From: Rhizobium albus
GTDB lineage: Bacteria; Pseudomonadota; Alphaproteobacteria; Rhizobiales; Rhizobiaceae
Reading direction: 5' to 3'
Length of the DNA stretch: 64,000 nucleotides
Assembly (NCBI GenBank): GCA_030160035.1
Contig: BSNO01000004.1
Span: forward strand, 310,001-374,000
Shown: one piece after another, positions 26,778 to 35,643 of the stretch
Position numbering within the stretch: the first letter of the stretch is position 1
Layout of the letters: each line of letters opens with the position of its first letter
Translations under genes and position numbers: made by a program
The notes under the pieces: generated by a model
The model's input: only the letters and a program-made list of their open reading frames with translations
Databases searched by the model: none
What the model was told of the DNA's origin: nothing

Positions 26778-27185
26778 TCACGCGGAGAAAGAAGGAGGTG
26801 CCCGGGCCTTGGAGGCGAGGCCGCAGTGGCTGGGCGGCGCCTGCGGCGCTGCGATCAGGGCATGGGTCAGTCCCGGCAGCACCGGAAGCGCGAACGAGGG
26901 AGCGTCAGCTCCAGGAAGGCCTGCGCCGGTCGCGCAGGCCGCCTGGCAAAGCGTGGAACAGCAGTCCAGGTCGAGATCCTGCAGAGGGTGCGGTTCACCG
27001 TCGACGACGGCTTCGTGCACCGAACAGATGATGGTGGCCGGATCCGGCCCGCCCAGCATCGTCGCTTGAGCGTAGCTCGTGACGAGGCCTTGGAAGAACA
27101 AGAGATAGCCGAGAAGCAGGCTGCCGATCAGCCGCCTCGCCGTTCTCTCCGCGCTTTTCCAGTTCATCCCCATGAGATATTTCAT
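26778..27185 (-). CDS. Small Cys-rich secreted protein, DUF2946-like
   Basis: About 135 aa from ATG 27185 (alternatives at 27173 and 27167; none has a clear ribosome-binding site). It has a hydrophobic signal-like segment (LIGSLLLGYLLFFQGLVTSYAQA), then ICSVHEA and a Cys cluster CCSTLCQAAC. The pattern of a signal followed by ICSVHE...C...C...C, and a position upstream of a PepSY protein, fits DUF2946-type proteins found with metal and TonB-linked genes. A metal-binding role is inference. It lies 39 bp downstream of luxI and may be read through from that promoter. Confidence 0.65.
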   Translation of the reverse strand: MKYLMGMNWKSAERTARRLIGSLLLGYLLFFQGLVTSYAQATMLGGPDPATIICSVHEAVVDGEPHPLQDLDLDCCSTLCQAACATGAGLPGADAPSFALPVLPGLTHALIAAPQAPPSHCGLASKARAPPSFSA

Positions 27186-27224
27186 GCCACAACGCTGCGC
27201 GACAGTCATCAGATATGCGCGGCT

Positions 27225-27869
27225 TCAGGCAGCGACGCGCTCGGGAGCAATGGGTGCAAAAAGCGGTGCAGGCAACCCGAGCTTTGCCCGCACAGCGGCT
27301 TCCACCGGCGGGGAGATATCGAAAATCCCGCAGCAGACCGGCAGCCTGCCATAGCCATCGGACCGCCCTATTTCGTCCAGCTGCAGCCCCGCCCGGCGGT
27401 AGACCCGCTTCATGTGCGGCTCGTAATTGGAAACGATCGTGTGGATGCCGTGGGCGCGCCCGCATTCGATGATCGCAAGACACATGGTCGCGAAAGCATC
27501 GCTCGCGGCGATGTCCGGCCGTAGCGCAGCGATCGCCTCGCAGTCGACGCAAGTCCGCGTCGCCTCCCATATGCCCGGCGCCGCAAGGCACGCGGCATCG
27601 GGAAAGGTTTTGCTGAACACGTCGTAGAGAAGCGTGGGGCCGGTCGTCGGCATCAGGCGCGTCGAGCCGAGGAGGGTGCCGGTTCGCTCGTCCGTCCACA
27701 CGATATAGACCGGATCCATCCCATCGTAGCGATCGCGTTCGAGCCCGGCGGAGCAATGCTGCAGCGACCAGCCGAGCTGATCGATGAACACGCGTTTGCG
27801 CAGCCGGTACATCTGATCGAGCAGATCCGCATCAGCCGGCCGGTATGGTGCCTGAAGTATCCGAAACAT
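27225..27869 (-). CDS. LuxI-family acyl-homoserine-lactone synthase
   Basis: 214-aa autoinducer synthase that makes an N-acyl homoserine lactone from S-adenosylmethionine and an acyl carrier. The invariant residues of the family are all present: R24, F28 and W34 (LRKRVFIDQLGW), D46 and D49, R71 in GSTRLMPT, and E102 and R105 in WEATRTCVD. The ATG at 27869 lies downstream of luxR on the same strand, with a lux-box-like repeat at 27957-27973 (88-104 bp upstream) and a second palindrome at 27881. The acyl chain length cannot be predicted from the sequence. Confidence 0.93.
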   Translation of the reverse strand: MFRILQAPYRPADADLLDQMYRLRKRVFIDQLGWSLQHCSAGLERDRYDGMDPVYIVWTDERTGTLLGSTRLMPTTGPTLLYDVFSKTFPDAACLAAPGIWEATRTCVDCEAIAALRPDIAASDAFATMCLAIIECGRAHGIHTIVSNYEPHMKRVYRRAGLQLDEIGRSDGYGRLPVCCGIFDISPPVEAAVRAKLGLPAPLFAPIAPERVAA

Positions 27870-27880
27870 TGTGCTGCCCC

Positions 27881-27897
27881 TGTTTCAATTTGAAACA
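27881..27897. promoter_or_regulatory. Palindrome in the luxI promoter or leader
   Basis: TGTTTCAATTTGAAACA, perfect 7-bp arms with a 3-bp centre, 11 bp upstream of the luxI start. It overlaps the expected ribosome-binding region and could be a repressor site or an mRNA hairpin. Confidence 0.45.
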
Positions 27898-27956
27898 AAG
27901 GTGACATTCGAGCGCCGCTTGGAAAATCCGCACAGAGCGTCCCGCCAGCTGCGGTC

Positions 27957-27973
27957 CGTACCGATGTACGTAT
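27957..27973 (-). promoter_or_regulatory. lux-box-like element upstream of luxI
   Basis: CGTACCGATGTACGTAT matches 14 of 17 bases of the central part of the palindrome upstream of luxR (28739-28757 region) and has perfect CGTAC/GTACG arms. It lies between luxR and luxI, at a distance normal for a LuxR-activated promoter. Confidence 0.65.
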
Positions 27974-27977
27974 CGTT

Positions 27978-28709
27978 TCAGGCGTTGTTTTCTTCGATGA
28001 GATTGAACCGGATTGCCTTGGCGACCGCCTCGGCGATGCTGCCGCATCCGAGCTTCAGGCGGGCCGATCGAAGATAGGCGCGTGCGGTGTGTTCTGAGAT
28101 GTCGAGCTGGCGCGCGATCTCCTTGTATGTGCGACCCTCCGCGCTCCAGGTCAGGCATTCGAGCTCGCGGGCGGCGAGCGCCGGCAGCGGATCCGATCCA
28201 TGGAGCTCGCCGATCGCCTTTTCGTGGATCAGGAACGCAAGCTCGGCGAGCGCGGCCCGCTCCGCCTCCACAATCTGCCGAAAGGGCGTGGTATCGAGTT
28301 GAGTCGTCGTCAAGGACAGAAGCGCCCGCCGGCGCACGCGATCGATGATCGGGATCGTGTAGCCCTCGGTGCCGACGCCGTGGGCTATGGCATCCTGCAT
28401 CAGCTCCATCGCCTGAGGTGCCATCGGCAGTTCGCTCCAGAAGAACGGCAGCTGCCTGCGAAACCCGTGCTGCACCACCGGATCGACATTGACGTAGCGC
28501 TTCAGGATGTAACGTCCCATCCAGGCGTCCGAATAGGTGCTCTTGACGAAGGGCGCGTCAATGACGGCGTCGATTGTGTAGCCGAGATGGTAGGTCGCAT
28601 GGTCGAAACCGAAATGGCTGCGCAAGGCGTGCACCGCATCGTCGACCGTTTCCGCAAGGCGCACGGCCTGCGCTGTGCGCACCGATAGCGCAGATTCAGT
28701 CCCGGCCAC
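27978..28709 (-). CDS. LuxR-family quorum-sensing regulator
   Basis: 243-aa transcription factor from GTG 28709; a TTG 60 bp upstream is open, but that extension would run through the palindrome at 28737. The N-terminal autoinducer domain shows W63, Y67, D76-P77 and W91 in the canonical spacing (AWMGRYILKRYVNVDP, PFFW), and the C-terminal LuxR helix-turn-helix spans about 176-238 (LAARELECLTWSAEGRTYKEIARQL). It is followed on the same strand by luxI. It should bind the cognate acyl-homoserine lactone and act at the two lux-box-like repeats. Confidence 0.9.
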   Translation of the reverse strand: MAGTESALSVRTAQAVRLAETVDDAVHALRSHFGFDHATYHLGYTIDAVIDAPFVKSTYSDAWMGRYILKRYVNVDPVVQHGFRRQLPFFWSELPMAPQAMELMQDAIAHGVGTEGYTIPIIDRVRRRALLSLTTTQLDTTPFRQIVEAERAALAELAFLIHEKAIGELHGSDPLPALAARELECLTWSAEGRTYKEIARQLDISEHTARAYLRSARLKLGCGSIAEAVAKAIRFNLIEENNA

Positions 28710-28736
28710 GCATGCCCCACAGCTTGGAAGGATCTT

Positions 28737-28758
28737 AATACGTACAATTGTACGTATT
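28737..28758. promoter_or_regulatory. Perfect 22-bp palindrome (lux-box-like) upstream of luxR
   Basis: AATACGTACAA followed immediately by its exact reverse complement TTGTACGTATT. It starts 28 bp upstream of the chosen luxR start. Size (20-22 bp) and symmetry are those of a lux box, and the core recurs upstream of luxI, suggesting autoregulation. Confidence 0.75.
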
Positions 28759-28835
28759 GGCAGCTGCAAGTCGAGACGTCATCGCGTGTTGGAGGCGTGC
28801 ATGCGCATTTTGCAATCGATACGCGCAGCCGGTTG

Positions 28836-31127
28836 TCAGGCCTTCTCGATCTTGACCGGCACGCCCTTCGAGCCGGGTGTCTTCGATGTACGGTCATGCA
28901 GGCTGAGAGGCACCAGCACGTTGCATTCCGGATAGTAGGAGCCGATCGTGCCGAGCGGGAGGTCGAACGGGATGACCTCGAGCCCGGGAAGCCGACGAGA
29001 GATGCCATCGTCCGCATCGCTGACGAGCGTCACGATCTGGCCCTTCGCCAGCCCCTCGCGCAGCATGTCGGCTTCGTTGATGAGAAGCACGTCGCGCGTG
29101 CCCTCGATCCCGCGGAACCGATCCGAATAGCCGTAGATGGTGGTGTTGAACTGGTCGTTGGACCGCATCGTGATCAGCGTGAAGCGACCCTCCGCATCGT
29201 CGAAGCCCAGTGCGTTGAGTTTTTCCGGCACGGTGAACTCGGCCTTCCCGCTGTCGGTCTCCCAGATACGGTCGCGCGCCGGGTTGCCGCGCCAGAAACC
29301 GCCGGGTGTGTTCAGGCGCTGGTTATAGTCCCTGAAATCGTCCGGATAGGTCGCCTCGATCAGGTCGCGCACCCGGCTGTAATCTGCGACCCATTCGCGC
29401 CAGCGGCGCTTGGGATGCGGCTCGGTGATCACTTCAGCGATCGAAGCGACGATATCCAGCTCCGACTTCAGTTCTGCCGAAGCAGGCTCCTGCTTGCCGA
29501 TCGAACCGTGGATCATCGAGAAACTGTCCTCGACTGAAATGTATTGCGGTCCCGAAGCCTGTTCGTCCTTCTCGCCCCGCGTGAGGCAAGGCAGGATAAA
29601 CGCTGCTTTGCCGGGATAAAGATGGCTGCGGTTGAGCTTGGTGGAGACCATGACGGTCAGCTCATGGGCGCGCCAATGCCTCTCCAACTGTTCGGTCTCG
29701 GGCAGCGCACGCATGAGGTTGCCGCCAAGGCACAAGGTGGCCTTGATCCTGCCCCCGATGATGCCTTCCGCAGCATCGACGATATGCGTCCCGTCCTTCT
29801 CGGGAGGATCGAAATCGAAAAGAGTGCGCAGCCGATCCATGGGGATCAGCGCGGTCTTCTCCGCAATGCCGACGGTGCGCTGGCCCTGCACGTTGGAATG
29901 GCCGCGTACCGGGCAACAGCCTGCACCTGGCTTGCCGATATTGCCGCGAAGCATGAGGAAGTTGACGAGCATGCCGATATTGTCGGCACCGTGGGTGTGC
30001 TGGGTGAGGCCCATGCCGTAAACGCCGATGACCCGCTCGGCTTCCATGTAAATCTGCGCTGCCTCACGCAGCGCTTCTTCCGTCAGCCCGCACGCCGAAA
30101 TGATCGCTGCCCATGGCTGCGACCGCGCGAAGTCGACGAAGGCGTCAAAGCCGTTGGTGTGCTCCTCGATGAATGGCCAGTCGATGACCGGGGTTCCGCC
30201 TGTTTCTCGAGCCGCGTCGTCGGCCTCGATGACGGCTTTGCAAAGCCCGAGGATCGCCGCGATATCCGTACCGGCCCGCAACTGGTGATACTGGTCGGAG
30301 ATCGTCGTCTCCTTGCCGGTGATCATGGCGACCGGATCCTGCGGGCTGACGAAGGAGATCAGCCCTTGTTCCCGCACGGGGTTGAACGTGACGATCTTGG
30401 CGCCACGCTCCTTGGCCTCCTTCAAAGGGTGCAGGAAGCGCGGGGAATTGGTACCGGGATTCTGGCCGAAGAAGAAAAGGCAGTCGGTCTCCTCCAGATC
30501 CTCCCAGATAATGGTGCCAACCGGTGAGCCGATCACCTCGGTCAGTCGAACGCTGGTCGTTTCGTGGCACATGTTGGATGACTGCGGCAGGTTGTTGTTG
30601 CCGTAGAGCCGCGCAGTCAGCGCCCAGAGATAGGATGCTTCCAGCCCTGCATGGCCGGATGAGTAGAAAACCACGTCGTCTTTCGGAAGGTCTGCAAGCG
30701 TCGCGCCGATGGCGGCGAAGGCATCAGCCCAGCTCGTTTCCACATAGCGGTCGCTCGCGGCGTCGTAGCGCAGCGGATGCGTCAGCCGCCCGGTCTTCTC
30801 CAGATCGTGGTCGCTCCAGCCGAGCAATTCGGTGACGGTGTGATCTTTCCAGAAGTCCGGCGTGCAGCGGTCCTTCGTGGATTCCCAGAGCGTCGCTTTC
30901 GCCCCGTTTTCACAAAACTCGAAGGCGCGATAATTGGCGGGTTTCGGCCAGGCACAAGACGCGCACATGAAGCCGCCGGGCTTGTTCTGCCGCCAAAGTG
31001 TTTGAAGCGCATCCGACGAGGGGTCGCTCATGCCGGTGATGCGGGCGATGCTGCGCAGCGAGCCCCAGCCTCCGGCGGGTCCGCTCTCCTTGGGCAGGTC
31101 GTCGTGCTCTTCGGCCTTGCTGGTCAT
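28836..31127 (-). CDS. FdhF/YdeP-type molybdopterin oxidoreductase alpha subunit
   Basis: 763-aa cytoplasmic oxidoreductase of the molybdopterin dinucleotide family. It starts with a three-Cys region (C55, C58, C72 in FMCASCAWPKP and FCENGAKA) that may hold a reduced Fe-S site. It then has the Mo-cofactor domains (NMCHETTSVRLTEVIGSPVGT, FFFGQNPGTNSPRFLHPL, GMGLTQHTHGADNIGMLVNFLMLRGNIGKPGAGCCPVRGHSNVQG) and a C-terminal molydopterin-binding barrel (FTLITMRSNDQFNTTIYGYSDRFRG). YdeP-like proteins are FdhF-related, but their substrate is uncertain. No beta/gamma subunit is nearby. The divergent fdhD supports a formate-dehydrogenase-type cofactor. Confidence 0.9.
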   Translation of the reverse strand: MTSKAEEHDDLPKESGPAGGWGSLRSIARITGMSDPSSDALQTLWRQNKPGGFMCASCAWPKPANYRAFEFCENGAKATLWESTKDRCTPDFWKDHTVTELLGWSDHDLEKTGRLTHPLRYDAASDRYVETSWADAFAAIGATLADLPKDDVVFYSSGHAGLEASYLWALTARLYGNNNLPQSSNMCHETTSVRLTEVIGSPVGTIIWEDLEETDCLFFFGQNPGTNSPRFLHPLKEAKERGAKIVTFNPVREQGLISFVSPQDPVAMITGKETTISDQYHQLRAGTDIAAILGLCKAVIEADDAARETGGTPVIDWPFIEEHTNGFDAFVDFARSQPWAAIISACGLTEEALREAAQIYMEAERVIGVYGMGLTQHTHGADNIGMLVNFLMLRGNIGKPGAGCCPVRGHSNVQGQRTVGIAEKTALIPMDRLRTLFDFDPPEKDGTHIVDAAEGIIGGRIKATLCLGGNLMRALPETEQLERHWRAHELTVMVSTKLNRSHLYPGKAAFILPCLTRGEKDEQASGPQYISVEDSFSMIHGSIGKQEPASAELKSELDIVASIAEVITEPHPKRRWREWVADYSRVRDLIEATYPDDFRDYNQRLNTPGGFWRGNPARDRIWETDSGKAEFTVPEKLNALGFDDAEGRFTLITMRSNDQFNTTIYGYSDRFRGIEGTRDVLLINEADMLREGLAKGQIVTLVSDADDGISRRLPGLEVIPFDLPLGTIGSYYPECNVLVPLSLHDRTSKTPGSKGVPVKIEKA

Positions 31128-31287
31128 GAATACATCCGCGTTGTTTGCTACTCAGGCGCAACGGGTGGGCCTATCAAAAGATGCATCGAAGCGGGCAGAA
31201 AAGTGCGGCCGGGCTGGAACCGGACCGGGAACGCCAGATTATGCGTGCATGGCCCAATGCAGGGCGGACGTCTGGAGAGCCCGCGAA

Positions 31288-32067
31288 ATGGAAGCAGCAA
31301 GCCGCCTGAGCAACACCTATCCCCGCGCCGTGCTCGCGTCATTGCCAGATGAGGTGCCCGTTTCGATCACCTGCAACGGCTCCAGCCAGGCCGTTATGAT
31401 GGCGACGCCGCGCGACGTGGAGGACTTCGCCTGGGGCTTCGCGCTGTCGGAAGGCTTCATCCAAAGTCCCGACGATGTCGACTGGTTCGATGTTCTGCAG
31501 CATGACAACGGCATCGAGGCACGCTTTTGGCTGAAGGCAGAGCGTGCCGCCGACCTTGGCGCGCGCCGCCGCAAGATGGCGGGACCGGTCGGCTGCGGTC
31601 TCTGCGGCATCGACAGCCTGCAGGAAGCGATGCGCCCACTGCCAAGGATGGAGGCCGGCAACGTCCGCTTGAGCGTTGCCGCCATACACGAAGCGCGCAC
31701 GGAACTGCGCGTCCACCAGCCGCTGCGGGATGAAACGCGTGGGCTGCACGCAGCCGGCTTCATGCATCCCGGTCTCGGCATCCTGCTCGCGCGCGAAGAC
31801 GTCGGCCGACACAATGCGCTGGACAAGCTCTGCGGCGCGATGTTCCGCTGCGGCATCGAGACCGCCGCCGGCGCCGTCATCATCACGAGTCGGATTTCGG
31901 TCGATCTTGTGCAGAAATGCGTGATCAGCGGCATTCCGGCATTGATCGGAATGTCGACCCCAACCCGCGCGGCAGTAACGGTTGCCGAAGCAGCCGGCCT
32001 CACCCTGGCGGCCTTCAACCATGGCGACATCGAGATCTACGCGAACGCGCACCGCATCAGCGATTGA
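31288..32067 (+). CDS. fdhD: Formate dehydrogenase accessory sulfurtransferase FdhD
   Basis: 259-aa FdhD, which passes sulfur from a cysteine desulfurase to the molybdenum cofactor of formate-dehydrogenase-type enzymes. The catalytic Cys pair is visible as C103 and C106 in GCGLCGIDS. FAWGFALSEGFI, MHPGLGILLAREDVGRHNALDK and TSRISVDLVQKC are family blocks. The ATG at 31288 (after GGAGAGCCC) was chosen because the N-terminus then starts just before the conserved region; upstream ATGs at 31249 and 31030 add low-complexity extension. It is divergent from its presumed client, the YdeP-type oxidoreductase, with 160 bp between starts. Confidence 0.93.
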   Translation: MEAASRLSNTYPRAVLASLPDEVPVSITCNGSSQAVMMATPRDVEDFAWGFALSEGFIQSPDDVDWFDVLQHDNGIEARFWLKAERAADLGARRRKMAGPVGCGLCGIDSLQEAMRPLPRMEAGNVRLSVAAIHEARTELRVHQPLRDETRGLHAAGFMHPGLGILLAREDVGRHNALDKLCGAMFRCGIETAAGAVIITSRISVDLVQKCVISGIPALIGMSTPTRAAVTVAEAAGLTLAAFNHGDIEIYANAHRISD

Positions 32068-32082
32068 ACACGCATTGCTGCA

Positions 32083-32874
32083 TCACCAGCGTTGCGAGGG
32101 ATCAGGCTCCGGGATGGAGTTGAGAAGCTGGCGCGTATACTCGTGGGAAGGCGACGTGAAGAGGTCTGCCACCGGCTGATCCTCCACGATCTTCCCCTTC
32201 TGCAGCACGATCACCCGGTCGCACAATCTTCGGATCACGGAAAGATCGTGGCTTATGAAGGCAAGGGTCAGCCCGAGGTCCTTCACCAAATTCGCCAAAA
32301 GCGTCAGCACCTGCGCCTGCGACGACACGTCGAGGCCGGAGACGATCTCGTCAGCAACGATGAAATCCGGACGGAGCGCGATTGCCCGCGCGATCCCGAC
32401 GCGCTGGCGCTGCCCGCCGGACAGCTCGTGCGGATAACGCCCGGCAAAACCGCGCGGCAATCCCACATTGTCGAGCGCTGCCGCAACGCGGGGATCGCTG
32501 GTCTTCGCGCGCAGAGGCGCCGCGATGATCCGGCCGATCGTCAGCCGCGGATTGAGCGCCGACATCGGGTCCTGAAATATCAATTGGATCCGTTGCCGAA
32601 GCGGTCGCATCGCATCGTCGGAAAGTTGCGTCACATCCTGCCCGTCGAAAATCAGCGTTCCCGCCGTTGGCTCGACGAGCCGCACCAGCGTGCGTCCAAG
32701 CGTCGTTTTGCCCGAGCCCGAGCCGCCGACAATGCCGAGCACGCTGCGCCGTTCGATGGAGAACGAGATGTCGTCGAGAATGCGCAAGCGCGGTGCTGCG
32801 CCGAAAAGCGGTTTGCGGGTCTGGTCGGCAACCTCCACCCTCAGCCCCTCGATCCTGTAGAGCGCGTCAGTCAT
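32083..32874 (-). CDS. Peptide-type ABC transporter ATP-binding protein (DppF/OppF-like)
   Basis: 263-aa ATPase subunit with Walker A GGSGSGKTT, signature LSGGQRQRVGIARAIAL, Walker B DFIVADEIVSGLDVS and the switch His (FISHDLSVIRRLC). It lacks the long C-terminal oligopeptide extension common in full-length DppF but is complete at the nucleotide site. It is the last gene of a six-gene minus-strand operon, overlapping the DppD-like gene by 8 bp. Cargo may be peptides or another organic solute. Confidence 0.9.
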   Translation of the reverse strand: MTDALYRIEGLRVEVADQTRKPLFGAAPRLRILDDISFSIERRSVLGIVGGSGSGKTTLGRTLVRLVEPTAGTLIFDGQDVTQLSDDAMRPLRQRIQLIFQDPMSALNPRLTIGRIIAAPLRAKTSDPRVAAALDNVGLPRGFAGRYPHELSGGQRQRVGIARAIALRPDFIVADEIVSGLDVSSQAQVLTLLANLVKDLGLTLAFISHDLSVIRRLCDRVIVLQKGKIVEDQPVADLFTSPSHEYTRQLLNSIPEPDPSQRW

Positions 32875-33748
32875 GGCGCACCCATTGGCGATCAGCTTCG
32901 CCGAGCTCTGCGCGCACGGCTGCGATCACGTCGTCGGGCACGGGCAGGAGAGATGCATCCGGGTCCGTGTGCCGCGGTGTCGCTGCAAGGAGCGCACGGC
33001 CATAGGCATGGTGCGGGCCGTTGAAGAACGAGGCGACGTCCGTGTCCTCCACAACCTTGCCGCCGTACAGAACGCTGAGGCTGTCGCAGATTTTCGCCAC
33101 CACGCCGAGGTCGTGCGTCACGAAAAGCAGCGCCGTGCCATGCCGAGCCTGCAGGTTGGAAATGAGCTTCAGGATCTGCTTCTGCACTGTCACATCGAGA
33201 GCCGTCGTCGGCTCGTCGGCGATGATGAGCTTCGGCTCAGCCGCAAAGGCCGAGGCGATCAGGATGCGCTGGCGCATGCCGCCCGACAATTCGTGCGGAT
33301 ATTGCCGCATGACGCGCGCAGCATCAGCGATCTGCACCTCTTCCAGGACTTCCAGCGCCCGTACTTCGGCGGCGCGGCGCGTCCAGCCGAGAATGTCGAC
33401 CAGCCGATTGGTGATCTGCGGCCCGATCCGGTGCGAGGGGTTGAGCGCGGTCAGCGGGTCCTGTGGAATGAGCGCGGTCGATGCGCCGATCAGCCGCCGC
33501 CGGTCTGCATCCTTCAGCTTCAGGAGGTCCTGCCCGTCGATCAGGATCTCACCTTCCACGACCTTCAGCGCCTTCGGCAACACGCCAAGCACGGCCTTGC
33601 CGATCATGCTCTTGCCGGCACCGCTTTCCCCGACGAGCCCGCGGATCGTGCCGGGCTGAAGATCGATGTCGACGGAGCGCAGCACGCGCTCGCCCGTATC
33701 GCGCAGCACGGCCGACAGATTGCGGATGGTGAGATAGCCGCCGCTCAT
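32867..33748 (-). CDS. Peptide-type ABC transporter ATP-binding protein (DppD/OppD-like)
   Basis: 293-aa ATPase with Walker A GESGAGKS, signature ELSGGMRQRILIASAFA, Walker B KLIIADEPTTALDVTVQ and FVTHDLGVVAKICD, followed by the C-terminal oligopeptide-transporter tail (HHAYGRALLAATPR). The ATG at 33748 overlaps the permease stop (ATGA). The much longer open frame to 34534 is a shadow of the permease gene. It pairs with the DppF-like protein to power transport. Confidence 0.9.
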   Translation of the reverse strand: MSGGYLTIRNLSAVLRDTGERVLRSVDIDLQPGTIRGLVGESGAGKSMIGKAVLGVLPKALKVVEGEILIDGQDLLKLKDADRRRLIGASTALIPQDPLTALNPSHRIGPQITNRLVDILGWTRRAAEVRALEVLEEVQIADAARVMRQYPHELSGGMRQRILIASAFAAEPKLIIADEPTTALDVTVQKQILKLISNLQARHGTALLFVTHDLGVVAKICDSLSVLYGGKVVEDTDVASFFNGPHHAYGRALLAATPRHTDPDASLLPVPDDVIAAVRAELGEADRQWVRHD

Positions 33749-34596
33749 CGAAGCACCGGATCGAAGCGGTCCTTCAGTCCCTCGCCGAACTGGGCAAAGG
33801 AGAGGACGGTGAGGAAAAGCGTGATCAACGGAAAGACCAGCACCCACCACGCCTGGTGAATGCTCAGGCGCCCCTCCGCGATCATGCCGCCCCAGGTGGG
33901 CTGGTCGGTGGAGATCGACAAATTGACGAAGGAGAGGATCGCCTCGACGATGACCGCGATCCCCATTTCCAGGCTGAGCAGCGCGACGATCGTCGGCAGC
34001 ACGTTGGGCAGGATTTCCGAAAGCATCGTCTTCATCCGCGTGAAGCCGGCAATGCGGGCGCTGTGCACATAGTCCATCTGCGACTGGTTGAGCGTCTCGG
34101 CGCGCACCACGCGGCAGAAGCGAGTCCAGTCGATGACGACGATCGCAACGATGACAGAGGTGAGCCCGGTGCCGATGACGGCGATGAGAAGAATGGCGAA
34201 GAGGATCGGCGGAAACGCCATCCAGATGTCGACCAGCCGGCTGATGATCCGGTCCGCCCAGCCGCGATAGTAGCCGGCAATGAGCCCGAGCGTCGAGCCG
34301 ATCAGACAGGTGCCGATCCCGGCGACAAGCGCGACGATGAGGGCAATCCGCGCACCATGGATGAGCCGTGAAAGCACGTCGCGGCCGAGACTGTCCGTAC
34401 CGAGCAGGTAGCCGGGTTCGGCACCCGCCATCCAGAAAGGCGGCAGCCGCCCATAGAGAAGATCCTGCATCAGCGGATCGTGCGGCGCGATGAGCGGCGC
34501 GAAGACTGCCGCAAGCGCAACGATCGCCAGCCACAGGCCCGAGAGCCAGAGCCGTGCGCCGGCCCGCCTTTTGACCGCGCCGCGCCCGTCAAGCAT
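33745..34596 (-). CDS. Peptide-type ABC transporter permease (DppC/OppC-like)
   Basis: 283-aa inner-membrane permease with an N-terminal segment (LWLSGLWLAIVALAAVFAPLIAPHDP), the conserved HPFGTD-equivalent LLGTDSLGRDVLSRLIHGARIAL and the EAA loop (RAETLNQSQMDYVHSARIAGFTRMKTMLSEILPNVLP) that contacts the ATPases. It overlaps the DppB-like gene by 8 bp and the DppD-like gene by 4 bp. Confidence 0.91.
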   Translation of the reverse strand: MLDGRGAVKRRAGARLWLSGLWLAIVALAAVFAPLIAPHDPLMQDLLYGRLPPFWMAGAEPGYLLGTDSLGRDVLSRLIHGARIALIVALVAGIGTCLIGSTLGLIAGYYRGWADRIISRLVDIWMAFPPILFAILLIAVIGTGLTSVIVAIVVIDWTRFCRVVRAETLNQSQMDYVHSARIAGFTRMKTMLSEILPNVLPTIVALLSLEMGIAVIVEAILSFVNLSISTDQPTWGGMIAEGRLSIHQAWWVLVFPLITLFLTVLSFAQFGEGLKDRFDPVLR

Positions 34597-35599
34597 GGCG
34601 AAGCCTCGGGTTCAGGAACGCATAGGTCATGTCGACCAGAAGATTGATCGCTGTGAAGATCAGCGCGAAGAGAATGACGATTCCCTGGATCAACGGCAGG
34701 TCCCGGTTGATCACCGCATCCACCGCCATGTTGCCGAGCCCCTCATAGGAAAAGAGCCGCTCGATGATCACCGTGCCGCCGATGAGGAAGGTGAACTGCA
34801 CCCCGATCAGCGTCAGCGTCGGTAGAAGCGCATTGGGCAGTGCCTCGGAGAGGATCACCCGCGTTTCCGAATAGCCCTTCGTGCGGGCCAGCACCGCGTA
34901 GTCGAGATTGACCGTTTCCTTCAGCGATTGTTTGAGCAGCTGCGCGATGATCGCGGCGAGCGGCAGCGCAAGCGCGAGCGCTGGCATGAACATGTGGCGC
35001 AGCAGATTGCCGGTCAGATCGAAGCGCAGCCTGAAGATGCTCTCGATCAGGTAAAACTGAGTCGAAAACGGCAGGTCGAGACGCGGCGATACGCGGCCGG
35101 AAATCGGGAAAAGCGGCCAGACGACGCCGAGCAGGATGATCAGCAGCAGGCCCCAAAGAAAATCGGGCACTGAAAGGCCGATGCCATTGGCAAGATCGAC
35201 GCCCGTCTCCGTGCGGCGGCCGCGGTAGCGCGTGCCGATGATCGCGGCACCCATGCCGAGAATCACCGCGATGATCAGCGCCATGAGGCTCAGTTCGAGT
35301 GTTGCCGGCAACCGGCCGAGAACGAGGTCGAGCACCGGCTGGCGCGTGGAGATCGACGTCCCGAAATCGCCCTGAAGCACATTGCCGAACCAGATCGTGA
35401 ACTGCTCGAAGATGGATTTGTCGAGCCCGTAGAGCGCGCTCAGCCGCTCGATATCGGCAGTGCTTGCGCCTGGCGGCAGCATCATGGCGATGGGATTGCC
35501 GGGCACGACACGCACCACGACGAAAACGATGATGGCCACGCCGATCAATGTGATCAGCGTGGTGAGAAAGCGCGAAAGGACGACGCGAAGGATGGGCAT
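34589..35599 (-). CDS. Peptide-type ABC transporter permease (DppB/OppB-like)
   Basis: 336-aa permease with six membrane segments. The first segment is followed by the FVVVRVVPGNPIAMMLPPGAS region, and the EAA loop KETVNLDYAVLARTKGYSETRVILSEALPNALLPTLT is near 215-250. It forms the heterodimeric channel with the DppC-like protein. The gene begins 44 bp after the binding-protein stop. Confidence 0.92.
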   Translation of the reverse strand: MPILRVVLSRFLTTLITLIGVAIIVFVVVRVVPGNPIAMMLPPGASTADIERLSALYGLDKSIFEQFTIWFGNVLQGDFGTSISTRQPVLDLVLGRLPATLELSLMALIIAVILGMGAAIIGTRYRGRRTETGVDLANGIGLSVPDFLWGLLLIILLGVVWPLFPISGRVSPRLDLPFSTQFYLIESIFRLRFDLTGNLLRHMFMPALALALPLAAIIAQLLKQSLKETVNLDYAVLARTKGYSETRVILSEALPNALLPTLTLIGVQFTFLIGGTVIIERLFSYEGLGNMAVDAVINRDLPLIQGIVILFALIFTAINLLVDMTYAFLNPRLRHA

Positions 35600-35643
35600 G
35601 GATCAGTCCAGCGCGCCGGCCTTGATCATCAGGAAAAGTCCGC

